Source of the DNA: an uncultured Balneolaceae bacterium
GTDB taxonomy: Bacteria > Bacteroidota > Rhodothermia > Balneolales > Balneolaceae
Assembly: GCA_938003885.1 (NCBI GenBank)
Contig: CALKWT010000131.1
Location: forward strand, 1 to 20,763
Direction: 5' to 3'
DNA: 20,763 nucleotides
Shown: piece after piece, positions 9,418 to 16,163 of the stretch
How positions within the stretch are numbered: position 1 is the stretch's first letter
How the letters are laid out: each line of letters begins with the position of its first letter
Notes under the pieces: generated by a model
Databases searched by the model: none
The model's input: only the letters and a program-made list of their open reading frames with translations
What the model was told of the DNA's origin: nothing
Translations under genes and position numbers: made by a program

Positions 9418-9711
9418 ATGAAGTCAGTAATGATCGTTTGCAATATGATAGTGAGTGAAGAAGTTCACGATGCACTGCGTAGGTTAAAAATCCGGGGATT
9501 CACTCAGTGGAATGAGATACAGGGCAGCGGAACGGATACGGGAGAACCGCACCTGGGAAGTCACACGTGGCCCAGCCTGAACAGTGCCATTATGGTGATT
9601 TTAAAAGAAGAGAGAGTAGATGAATTGCTGAGCGAAATTAAAAAAATTGAGGAAGGTGCCCGCCAGCAGGGGGTACGGGCCTTTGTCTGGGATATCGAGA
9701 AAGTTTTCTAA
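9418..9711 (+). CDS. PII-superfamily, PG0541-like transporter-associated protein
   Basis: This 97-residue soluble protein has the beta-alpha-beta-beta-alpha-beta pattern of PII/CutA-like trimeric proteins: strand MKSVMIVCNM, helix SEEVHDALRRLK, a loop rich in G, H and W (about residues 27-53), strand SAIMVILK, helix VDELLSEIKKIEEGAR, strand VRAFVWDIEKVF. It resembles the PG0541 family of Bacteroidota, which is encoded next to RND pump genes, and here too it lies directly after the permease (96 bases). The loop holds a GEPHLGSHTWP stretch with His45 and His49, which could bind metal or form the T-loop. Proteins of this fold normally sense nucleotides or metals and bind partner transporters. 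That role here is inferred from fold and position. Confidence 0.75.
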   Translation: MKSVMIVCNMIVSEEVHDALRRLKIRGFTQWNEIQGSGTDTGEPHLGSHTWPSLNSAIMVILKEERVDELLSEIKKIEEGARQQGVRAFVWDIEKVF

Positions 9712-9758
9712 AAGGGAGTAATAACTACCTCAACAAATGAATTAAATAAAGAGTAGAT

Positions 9759-10754
9759 ATGATACCAGTTTCAGTATTGGATTTAGCAGTAGTCACTGAA
9801 GGGAGCAACATCAGGGAGACGATAGAGAAGAGCCGTAATCTGGCCATTCATGTGGAAAAGCTGGGTTATAAACGGTTCTGGATGGCCGAACACCACAATA
9901 TGGAAAATATCGCCAGTTCAGCAACCGCCGTTCTGCTGGGGCATATGGCTGAAGCCACTGAAACGATCCGGATCGGGTCGGGAGGAGTCATGCTTCCAAA
10001 TCACTCACCTCTGATTATCGCCGAGCAGTTCGGAACCCTGGCAGAGATGTATCCTGATAGAGTCGACCTCGGTCTTGGCCGGGCTCCCGGTACAGATCAG
10101 TTGACTGCAGCAGCCATCCGGCCAGACAGGATTCAGAAGGTTCATAATTTTCCGGAAGAAGTGGCGGCCCTTCAAACCTACTTATCAGCAGAAAACAGAC
10201 ACGCTAAAGTGAGAGCCATCCCGGGTGAAGGGACAGATATTCCGATCTGGATACTGGGCTCCAGTACGGATAGTGCCTATCTGGCAGCCAGCCTTGGGCT
10301 TCCCTACGCATTTGCTAGTCATTTTGCTCCACAGCAGTTATCCATGGCGTCAAAAATTTACAGAGAGCAGTTCAAGCCCTCGAAGCAACTTTCTGAACCG
10401 AAGTTTATGCCTTGTATAAATGTTATTGCCGCAGATACTGACGCAGAGGCGGAGTATTTATCCACTTCTCTCCTTCAGATGTTTATGGGTGTGATTACAG
10501 GTAAGAGATCTCCTCTTGCACCTCCGGTAGATGATATCCGTTCGATGTGGCCAGCTCATATTGAGCAGGTGGTTCGTCAGATGCTGGCAGGGTCATTCAT
10601 CGGCAGCCCGGAGAGTATAAAGAAATCGATGACCGCTTTTGTGGAGCAGGTCCAGGCCGATGAGCTCATGGTGGCGACCTATATGTACGATCACGAATTG
10701 CAGCTCAAATCATTCAGGCTGTTTGCTGAGATGGTTGCATCTGCGAGAGAGTAA
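9759..10754 (+). CDS. LLM class flavin-dependent oxidoreductase (luciferase-like)
   Basis: This 331-residue single-domain protein belongs to the bacterial luciferase-like superfamily (PF00296), and looks closest to the YhbW/MsnO8 type. Visible signatures are FWMAEHHNMENIASSATAVL in the first strands and helices, IRIGSGGVMLPNHSPLIIAEQFGTL, then RVDLGLGRAPGTD, and IPIWILGSSTDSAYLAA in the second half. Such enzymes use reduced flavin (FMNH2) and oxygen to monooxygenate diverse organic compounds; some use F420 instead. The substrate is unknown. It starts 47 bases after the PII-like gene on the same strand with no clear terminator between them, so it may be read with the efflux operon. No signal peptide; cytoplasmic. 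Confidence 0.9.
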   Translation: MIPVSVLDLAVVTEGSNIRETIEKSRNLAIHVEKLGYKRFWMAEHHNMENIASSATAVLLGHMAEATETIRIGSGGVMLPNHSPLIIAEQFGTLAEMYPDRVDLGLGRAPGTDQLTAAAIRPDRIQKVHNFPEEVAALQTYLSAENRHAKVRAIPGEGTDIPIWILGSSTDSAYLAASLGLPYAFASHFAPQQLSMASKIYREQFKPSKQLSEPKFMPCINVIAADTDAEAEYLSTSLLQMFMGVITGKRSPLAPPVDDIRSMWPAHIEQVVRQMLAGSFIGSPESIKKSMTAFVEQVQADELMVATYMYDHELQLKSFRLFAEMVASARE

Positions 10755-10833
10755 CAGAGGTTACTGAACATCTGTAGAGGATATTGAGGAAAGAGGATGC
10801 ACCCCGTTCGATTAGTCAGGTAGAAGGTCGGAT

Positions 10834-10859
10834 TTCATGAAGGATTCATGAATTTTTTT
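10834..10859 (+). terminator. Hairpin of two TTCATGAA copies followed by T7, candidate terminator
   Basis: Two identical self-complementary octamers TTCATGAA (10834-10841 and 10845-10852) are separated by GGA and followed directly by seven T. As RNA they can fold into an 8-bp stem with a 3-base loop and a U-tract, the shape of an intrinsic terminator about 80 bases after the oxidoreductase stop. The stem has only two G-C pairs, so it is weak. The copies also sit 11 bp apart, one helical turn, and could instead be tandem operator sites before the lipoate ligase gene. Confidence 0.45.
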
Positions 10860-10920
10860 AAATTTAAGCGGACGTCACAGGGGGGGTGCACTCTTCTGAA
10901 TTTCAAAATCGATCCATACC

Positions 10921-11925
10921 ATGATATTTATTGACAATGAAGGTATTACTAAACCACAGATCAATCTGGCACTGGAAGAGTTTGCCCTGAGAAACTTTGG
11001 CGAGACCGACGACTACCTGCTCTTCTATATCAATGAGCCTTCCATTATTATTGGCAGAAATCAGAACACCCTTGAGGAGATTAACAGCAGTTATGTAGAG
11101 GAGAAAGGGATTCATGTTGTGCGGCGTATGTCGGGGGGTGGGGCTGTCTACCATGATCTGGGGAATCTTAACTTCAGCTTTATCACGAGATATGCCAAGG
11201 ACAAGTTAAACAACTTCTTCAAATTCAATGAACCGGTCATTCGGATTCTGAATGAGCTGGGTGTGCCGGCAGAGATGAGCGGAAGAAATGATATTCTGGC
11301 AGGTGGCCGAAAAATATCGGGCAATGCCCAGTTTTCTACGGTCCGACGGATGTTTAGTCACGGAACCCTTCTGTTTGACAGTGATCTGGAAGAAGTGGTA
11401 AATGCACTCACTGTTAAAATGAGCAAAATCGCATCGAAAGGACATAAGTCGGTTCGAAGCAGAGTTGCTAATATTGTGGAGTTTCTTGAAAAGCCGATGA
11501 GTATAACGGAGTTCCGGCAGCATCTGCTCGACGGGCTGTACCAGGATCGTGACAAATTCGAAACGTATCGACTGACGGAAGATGAATGGCGGAAAGTGCT
11601 TGATCTGAGAGACGAAAAATATGGAAACTGGGATTGGAACTTCGGGAAGTCACCCGCTTTCAATATTCAGAGGGCTCATCGGTTTCCTGTTGGCGAGATT
11701 GATCTTCGCCTCGATGTTCAGAACGGGCATATCAAAAACCTGAAAATCTACGGCGACTTTTTCGGCAGAGAGCCGGTAACTGCCATAGAGGAGAAATTGG
11801 CAGGTGTACGCTATACACCTGCCGATATCGGGAAAGCGCTGGAGAATGTTGTTATTGAAGACTATTTCGGCCAGATTGAAAAAGCCGAATTTCATAACCT
11901 TATTTACGGGGATGATACCGAGTAA
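10921..11925 (+). CDS. lplA: Lipoate-protein ligase
   Basis: This 334-residue enzyme activates free lipoate as lipoyl-AMP and transfers it to a lysine of E2 subunits of 2-oxoacid dehydrogenases or of glycine cleavage H protein in the cytoplasm. The catalytic domain shows NEPSIIIGRNQNTLEEIN, the lipoate-binding RRMSGGGAVYHD loop (68-79), LNFSF, and the lysine K131 in GGRKISGNAQ that contacts the adenylate. From about residue 235 a short C-terminal accessory domain follows (FNIQRAHRFPVGEIDLRL), as in bacterial LplA. Length matches E. coli LplA (about 338). It stands alone, with 166 bases before it; the next gene converges after 41 bases with no obvious terminator between. Confidence 0.93.
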   Translation: MIFIDNEGITKPQINLALEEFALRNFGETDDYLLFYINEPSIIIGRNQNTLEEINSSYVEEKGIHVVRRMSGGGAVYHDLGNLNFSFITRYAKDKLNNFFKFNEPVIRILNELGVPAEMSGRNDILAGGRKISGNAQFSTVRRMFSHGTLLFDSDLEEVVNALTVKMSKIASKGHKSVRSRVANIVEFLEKPMSITEFRQHLLDGLYQDRDKFETYRLTEDEWRKVLDLRDEKYGNWDWNFGKSPAFNIQRAHRFPVGEIDLRLDVQNGHIKNLKIYGDFFGREPVTAIEEKLAGVRYTPADIGKALENVVIEDYFGQIEKAEFHNLIYGDDTE

Positions 11926-11966
11926 TTAATCAGATATCAGTCCTCCTGAATAGTGTCTCAACCTCT

Positions 11967-12806
11967 TTAATCAGAGTAAATACAACTATCGGGACTATCC
12001 TTAACGTAATACTCTTTGTAATTATCTGCCTCTGGATCCATGCATCCCTTCAGGTTCAGGATCTGGATGGAGCGGAAGTCAGTCGGGTGACTCTCAGCCT
12101 GTAAGGCAATGTATCCGCCGTTGAGCAGTGTTCCGTTATCCAGCTGAGGCTGTGTATACTCCATAACAAGCTCTCCGTTAATGAGGTGCTGAATCAGGGA
12201 ATCCCCATAGGCAACCAGCTCGGCAGTCACCCACTGATCTCCATGAAACGTCTTACTGGATGAGTTGATACAGTGAGCGGTCTGTAACTCACCATCTACC
12301 ACCACATGAGTACCTGGTGTGCAGATATTGCCGGTTGTTCGATTATTCGTCCCATCGCCTCCGAGCAGCTGGTACTCAATAGAGTCCGGAAAATCCTGAT
12401 CCAGTGTCATTGTCTGGGCAGGCTGGGAGTGAAACATGATTCCATTATTACGATATGCCCAGCCAGGCCCCCCTTCTGCCTGCTCTTCCGTAAATCTGTA
12501 CTCCACGCGTAATTTATAATAAGAATAGGGCTTGTTGTAAAAAATGTGACCGAAACGTTCGTTGTAAGGTTCACTGTATTCATCATAACGCACTTTCAGC
12601 AGGCCATCTTCAACACGAAACGTGTTTGCATGGTTATCATTCAATTCATACCCCCGGATCTTGATATCCCAGTCGTTGAGATCTTCTCCATTGAAGAGAT
12701 CCACCCACACCTCTTCGGAAGGGTCATTTTGGACAGTACTCTGCTGATTAGCACAGGCGAAGGAAAACAGAAGTAAAGCGATGATCAGTTGCGAATGTAC
12801 ACGCAT
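11967..12806 (-). CDS. DUF1080 (3-keto-disaccharide hydrolase-like) lipoprotein with C-terminal Cys motif
   Basis: From the ATG at 12806 the protein has 279 residues and begins with a short positively charged start and hydrophobic run ending FACANQQ, a lipoprotein-type signal. An upstream ATG at 12842 would place a twelve-residue extension before the signal, so I reject it. The body is a DUF1080/laminin-G-like beta-sandwich: VWVDLFNGEDLNDWDIK at the start, then YYKLRVEYRF, NNGIMFHS, SIEYQLLGGD and WVTAELVAYGDS. Members include proteins annotated as glycoside-active enzymes or sugar-binding proteins. The last 26 residues, GCMDPEADNY to SCIY, match a small cysteine motif usually found repeated in secreted Bacteroidota proteins. 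Outer-surface or periplasmic location is likely; the substrate is unknown. Confidence 0.82.
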   Translation of the reverse strand: MRVHSQLIIALLLFSFACANQQSTVQNDPSEEVWVDLFNGEDLNDWDIKIRGYELNDNHANTFRVEDGLLKVRYDEYSEPYNERFGHIFYNKPYSYYKLRVEYRFTEEQAEGGPGWAYRNNGIMFHSQPAQTMTLDQDFPDSIEYQLLGGDGTNNRTTGNICTPGTHVVVDGELQTAHCINSSSKTFHGDQWVTAELVAYGDSLIQHLINGELVMEYTQPQLDNGTLLNGGYIALQAESHPTDFRSIQILNLKGCMDPEADNYKEYYVKDSPDSCIYSD

Positions 12807-13137
12807 AGAAATGAAATTAGTTAAAAAGTTGCAGGTCTTCATGAAAGTTCGATTCTATAATATCTCTATCCTGTTACAACTAAAAGGAGTATAGGTTAAA
12901 AGATTAAAAATCTTCAAAATGTAAGCGATTTTAGCATGCTCAGGCAGGGTGTCGCTTTAATATTGTTAAGCCCTCCTAAAGCACTGCATTACAATTTATT
13001 GAATACAATCTGACTATAAAAATCTGAAACACGGACAGAGGTATATTCGTATAAACAGGTGAGTTTTAAACCTGTGCATTCATGCCGAAAACCGGTACAG
13101 AAATGAACAGAACAGACCATAAAATTTATTATAAATA
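12807..13137. other. Divergent intergenic region between DUF1080 lipoprotein and ankyrin gene
   Basis: These 331 bases are AT-rich and must hold the promoters of both diverging genes. Small inverted repeats are AAGATT (12900-12905) / AATCTT (12909-12914) and ACAGGT (13055-13060) / ACCTGT (13070-13075). Just before the ankyrin ATG is an A/T-only stretch (TTTATTATAAATA). I see no clear match to a promoter consensus and no gene. Confidence 0.4.
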
Positions 13138-13626
13138 ATGAATACAATCATACTGACACTAGCACTGATTTTCATGGCGAACCCCTCCGGCCAGAACAAC
13201 GATACAGCTGTTGTTGCAGAATCGGAGGAAGTTGTCCTGGCAAGTGATTTGATTACAGCCATCCGACAAATTGATATCATGAGTGTGAACTTACTGCTGG
13301 CTGAGGGAGCGTATGTAGATTCTGTGGATGTGAATGGAAATACTCCTCTGATGGTCGCTTCCAGAATTGGTAATCCAAGAATTGTCCGGATTCTGCTTGC
13401 ACATGATCCCAATATCAATGCGAAGAACCTGAAGGGTGAAACAGCACTGATGATTGCAGCCGAAAATGGACAGGTTCATATAGCACGGCAACTAATTGTA
13501 AGAGGGGCGCATCTGGATGAGAGAAACCAGCAGGGATTGAATGCAAGGGAGATTGCCCTACGGAACGGGCATGCTCAGATAGTCAACCTGTTGGAGAGCA
13601 AGCCGGATGGTTTCATCGCACGATAG
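13138..13626 (+). CDS. Small exported ankyrin-repeat protein
   Basis: This 162-residue protein has a hydrophobic N-terminus (MNTIILTLALIFMANPSGQ) that looks like a signal peptide cleaved near residue 19, so the mature protein is probably periplasmic or secreted. Residues 34-155 hold about four ankyrin repeats. Two are clear, NGNTPLMVASRIGNPRIVRI and KGETALMIAAENGQVHIARQ; the first and last are partial. Ankyrin repeats bind other proteins. Bacterial exported forms have been linked to immunity or protection of secreted enzymes in some cases, but nothing here shows the partner. It is transcribed alone and followed by a strong terminator. Confidence 0.8.
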   Translation: MNTIILTLALIFMANPSGQNNDTAVVAESEEVVLASDLITAIRQIDIMSVNLLLAEGAYVDSVDVNGNTPLMVASRIGNPRIVRILLAHDPNINAKNLKGETALMIAAENGQVHIARQLIVRGAHLDERNQQGLNAREIALRNGHAQIVNLLESKPDGFIAR

Positions 13627-13630
13627 ATAA

Positions 13631-13665
13631 CCACCGGTGGAATCACTTTAATACATCAAAGTGAT
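13631..13665. repeat. Palindrome plus 8-bp hairpin after the ankyrin gene
   Basis: CCACCGGTGG (13631-13640) is a perfect 10-bp palindrome. Directly after it ATCACTTT (13642-13649) and AAAGTGAT (13658-13665) form a perfect 8-bp stem with an 8-base loop. They lie between the ankyrin stop codon and the terminator hairpin. They could be mRNA 3'-end structures or a protein-binding site; the repeats are seen, the role is not known. Confidence 0.45.
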
Positions 13666-13668
13666 CTG

Positions 13669-13704
13669 AATCCCTGTCTGAGTCTTCAGGCAGGGATTTT
13701 TTTT
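13669..13704 (+). terminator. Strong intrinsic terminator of the ankyrin gene
   Basis: AATCCCTGTCTGA (13669-13681) pairs with TCAGGCAGGGATT (13686-13698), a 13-bp stem with one G-U pair and a 4-base loop. A run of eight T begins at 13697. This is a textbook intrinsic terminator for the plus strand. The T-run overlaps the stop codon of the minus-strand glycosyltransferase. Confidence 0.88.
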
Positions 13705-14599
13705 ATGGTTTCTGTCGGACTTTTCGATATAGTTTATAAGCACTTGGGAATTTATACAACCATCTCCATCGGCGGGGTTGGAGGGTAAAATCAATATGGG
13801 TCAAAATTTCATCCACCTGATCTCCGAATTGACCGTTCAGACGATAGGAATACATATAGAGAAGCACCAGATGATCGAAATATTTACGAAACACAGGATT
13901 CTCTCTCCTATCCACTTCATACTTCTTCATGTTGTAGAAATACCAGTAGTGAATGGGGGTGGCTCTTTTTGTATGGCGGTTGGGTATACCTGTATTAAAG
14001 AGCATCAAAGGGTTGTTGCAGAAGGCTGCACGGTACTGTAGTAACATCCGGAAATAGAGATCCAGATCCTCACCTGTCCGTATGTTTTCATCATAAAGTC
14101 CGACGTCTGAGATGGCCTGTCGCTCCACTACCGTGGCTGAGGGAAGAAAGAGGTGGCCCTTTTTGTTCATCGTAAAATAGTCATCAACATACCCGCGGAA
14201 AGCGGAGTCAAGCCCATGATCCCTGGAATATCGCTTCTGAATACCGAATGAATCCCAAGCAGTTCCCCACATTTTGGCTTCGGGAAAATCAGTAATCATC
14301 CTCGTTTGTTCTTCCAGATACTCCGGCAGCCAGATGTCATCTGCATCCAGGGTGGCGATATAGGGGGAGGAAGAGTGGCGAATCGCCAGATTTCTGGCAG
14401 CTGAAATACCCTTGTTTGACTGGTCAAAGATTTTAATTCTGCTATCGGTCAGCCGGGCTGCATGCTCCCTGCTTCGGTCTGTGGATCCGTCATTGACCAC
14501 GATAATGTCAAAATTGGAAACCGTCTGATTCAGAACCGATTTCAATGTCTCTTCAATGGTCGACTCTTTATTATAAAGTGGAATGACTACAGTAAACAT
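13703..14599 (-). CDS. Family 2 glycosyltransferase
   Basis: This 298-residue enzyme has a GT-A fold nucleotide-sugar-binding domain. The opening strand is FTVVIPLYNKE, then IIVVNDGSTD (about 32-41), then KGISAARNLAI, and the metal/UDP-binding acidic motif DADD at 85-88 followed by W and P (IWLPEY). A later RTGEDLDLYFR segment supplies the usual ED motif for the catalytic base. It probably transfers a sugar onto a polysaccharide, lipid or protein acceptor on the cytoplasmic side of the membrane. I see no membrane helix. The gene stands alone, convergent to the ankyrin gene and divergent from the acyltransferase. The sugar and acceptor are unknown. Confidence 0.92.
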   Translation of the reverse strand: MFTVVIPLYNKESTIEETLKSVLNQTVSNFDIIVVNDGSTDRSREHAARLTDSRIKIFDQSNKGISAARNLAIRHSSSPYIATLDADDIWLPEYLEEQTRMITDFPEAKMWGTAWDSFGIQKRYSRDHGLDSAFRGYVDDYFTMNKKGHLFLPSATVVERQAISDVGLYDENIRTGEDLDLYFRMLLQYRAAFCNNPLMLFNTGIPNRHTKRATPIHYWYFYNMKKYEVDRRENPVFRKYFDHLVLLYMYSYRLNGQFGDQVDEILTHIDFTLQPRRWRWLYKFPSAYKLYRKVRQKP

Positions 14600-14804
14600 A
14601 AGATCACACCTTGAGTTGCTAATAGCATTCGCTGCAGAGGATAGGGCGTCTGCTACTCATTTTAATATTTTTTAACAGTCAATTGAAGGAAGGCGGCCCG
14701 TATACAAGGTGAAGGGCTCGTAGTTCGCGCCCCTGCAGGTACCAGGCCAAATGCCTTCGACTGCAATTAATGTATAAAACATTCTTATGGATTGCGTACT
14801 TCCT

Positions 14805-14812
14805 TATATTTG
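14805..14812 (+). promoter_or_regulatory. Candidate -7 promoter element TATATTTG
   Basis: TATATTTG matches the TAnnTTTG -7 box of primary-sigma promoters in Bacteroidota. No clear TTG stands about 19 bases upstream, so the -33 element is weak or absent. It would give the acyltransferase a leader of about 140 bases. Confidence 0.35.
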
Positions 14813-14836
14813 TGAATTCAACTTGTTCTGCCATCA

Positions 14837-14863
14837 TTCCGGGTGAGCCGGGCCACCCTGGAA
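14837..14863 (+). promoter_or_regulatory. Hairpin in the acyltransferase leader
   Basis: TTCCGGGTG (14837-14845) pairs with CACCCTGGAA (14854-14863), a 9-bp GC-rich stem with one bulged T and an 8-base loop. It lies just downstream of the likely transcription start, inside the leader. No T-run follows, so it is not a terminator; it may affect stability or translation of the mRNA. Confidence 0.4.
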
Positions 14864-14960
14864 AAAGAGAAGCTCCCCACCCAATTCAATCCTTGTTTTT
14901 TACTACCTTCAGGGATACCATCTAAACCGAACTACTATTTTGAATCATTGAAGACCAGGG

Positions 14961-16163
14961 ATGCTTAAAAACTTTACTTTTGGCAAGAATAGTCGAGGTT
15001 ATTCGGACAAGACGTTTGCGTTTATGCGTAAAACGATTATTCCGACAACCAAATATCTTTTCGATCCGCGTATTGTCAATCCGGAATATATGCCCTTAAC
15101 CGGCCCCTGTTTCATCTATGGAAATCACTCTAACTACTTTGATCCGTTTATGATCAATGTAGGTATGACTCATGAACCCACTGCCGGTGTGATGACAAGG
15201 GACCAGTTTCATAAACCCCTGCCGCGGATTTTTATGGATAGCATCGGGATCGTTCCTACCAGTAAATATGTGCCGGAACCGGGAATTGTGAGGGAGGTGA
15301 TCCGAATGATTGATCAGCGCCGGATGATTGTCATCTTTCCGGAGGGTGGTCGGCGTTGGGATGGCAGGCCAAAATCGTGGATTGAAAGTACCATGAAGCT
15401 CTTCTGGAGAATGAGGATTCCTGTTCACCCCGTACAGATTCACGGCTCGTACCTTGCCTGGCCCCGGTGGGCGGATCACTATCGTAAAAGCAGTGTTGAG
15501 CTGCGATTTTTAAAGCCTCTCCATGCCGATGACTTTCCAGATTACGACACTTTTGCTGCTACCTGCAGAGAGAAGATCCAGTTTGAAGAGTATCCGGCCC
15601 CTGAAGGAGCAGAGCCAATTTCCTGCAAAAAACCTGCGTCGGGGGTGGAAAGATTTTTGTACAGATGCCCGGATACAGGTATAAAGAGGGCCCTTCATAC
15701 TCCTGATGGAGTGAATATCTACAGCAGGCACTCCCCCTTGCACTACAGGATGGACTGCAAGTCTGTACTCTATCATCCGGTTTCAGGTGAAGAGACCTCG
15801 TTATTGGATCTTTTTGACCGGATAGAAGCCATGCCCATGGTATTTGAAAAGCCGTCGGAACATATCATTTTGGAGAAGCCGGGAAGCCGGATCTTTATGG
15901 TCGACAAAGAGCACCAGTTGGTCTCCCTCGGCTCTGGGCATGTCGAACTGACTAATTGGGGTGTTACGATCTATCAAGGTTCACAAACGTTCCGATTGCA
16001 GCTGGAGGAGATCCGGTATATTTCCGTTGAACAGAATCATAAGCTGACCCTGACTACACCGGAAATTACTCTGCAGCTGGATCTGTCAGGCTATAATGCA
16101 TTGCAATGGCAGAGCTATATAAACCGTCTCAGGGAGGGGGAGAAGCCAAAGCGCTCAATGTGA
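14961..16163 (+). CDS. PlsC-like acyltransferase with C-terminal PH-like extension
   Basis: This 400-residue protein begins with a 1-acyl-glycerol-3-phosphate acyltransferase-type domain (about residues 30-200). The catalytic NHSNYFD motif gives His56 and Asp61 (HX4D), and the acceptor-binding FPEGG motif covers 126-130. Such enzymes move an acyl chain to lysophospholipid or related acceptors at the inner face of the membrane. Typical PlsC proteins end near 240 residues; this one goes on for another 170. Residues about 298-392 look like a PH or GRAM domain: strands around HVELTNWGVTIYQG, LQLEEIRYISVEQN and LTLTTPEITLQL, then a final helix with Trp (LQWQSYINRLRE). The segment 210-297 I do not recognise. 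The stop codon overlaps the start of the transporter gene. Confidence 0.8.
   Translation: MLKNFTFGKNSRGYSDKTFAFMRKTIIPTTKYLFDPRIVNPEYMPLTGPCFIYGNHSNYFDPFMINVGMTHEPTAGVMTRDQFHKPLPRIFMDSIGIVPTSKYVPEPGIVREVIRMIDQRRMIVIFPEGGRRWDGRPKSWIESTMKLFWRMRIPVHPVQIHGSYLAWPRWADHYRKSSVELRFLKPLHADDFPDYDTFAATCREKIQFEEYPAPEGAEPISCKKPASGVERFLYRCPDTGIKRALHTPDGVNIYSRHSPLHYRMDCKSVLYHPVSGEETSLLDLFDRIEAMPMVFEKPSEHIILEKPGSRIFMVDKEHQLVSLGSGHVELTNWGVTIYQGSQTFRLQLEEIRYISVEQNHKLTLTTPEITLQLDLSGYNALQWQSYINRLREGEKPKRSM

Larger units (their letters stand above)
14600..14960. other. Intergenic region between glycosyltransferase and acyltransferase
   Basis: These 361 bases hold no gene. Near the glycosyltransferase start is a short GCAGA (14634-14638) / TCTGC (14649-14653) pair followed by AT-rich sequence. 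The middle (about 14690-14760) is GC-rich but does not fold as a tRNA. The right part holds a promoter-like TATATTTG and a leader hairpin, listed separately. Confidence 0.4.

Noticed and set aside
10798..10890. TGCACCCC / GGGGTGCA inverted repeat, 77 bases apart, before lplA
   Set aside because: Eight bases at this distance, one arm in a G-run, is within chance expectation.
12807..12842. Longer start for the DUF1080 lipoprotein
   Set aside because: It would put twelve residues in front of an otherwise standard lipoprotein signal.
14690..14760. GC-rich stretch with TTCG and an ACCA, looked at as a tRNA
   Set aside because: No acceptor stem or anticodon arm can be folded on either strand.
16106..16162. 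Longer start for the GltS-like protein
   Set aside because: It would add a polar tail and overlap the acyltransferase by 58 bases; the TGATG junction at 16163 is more natural.
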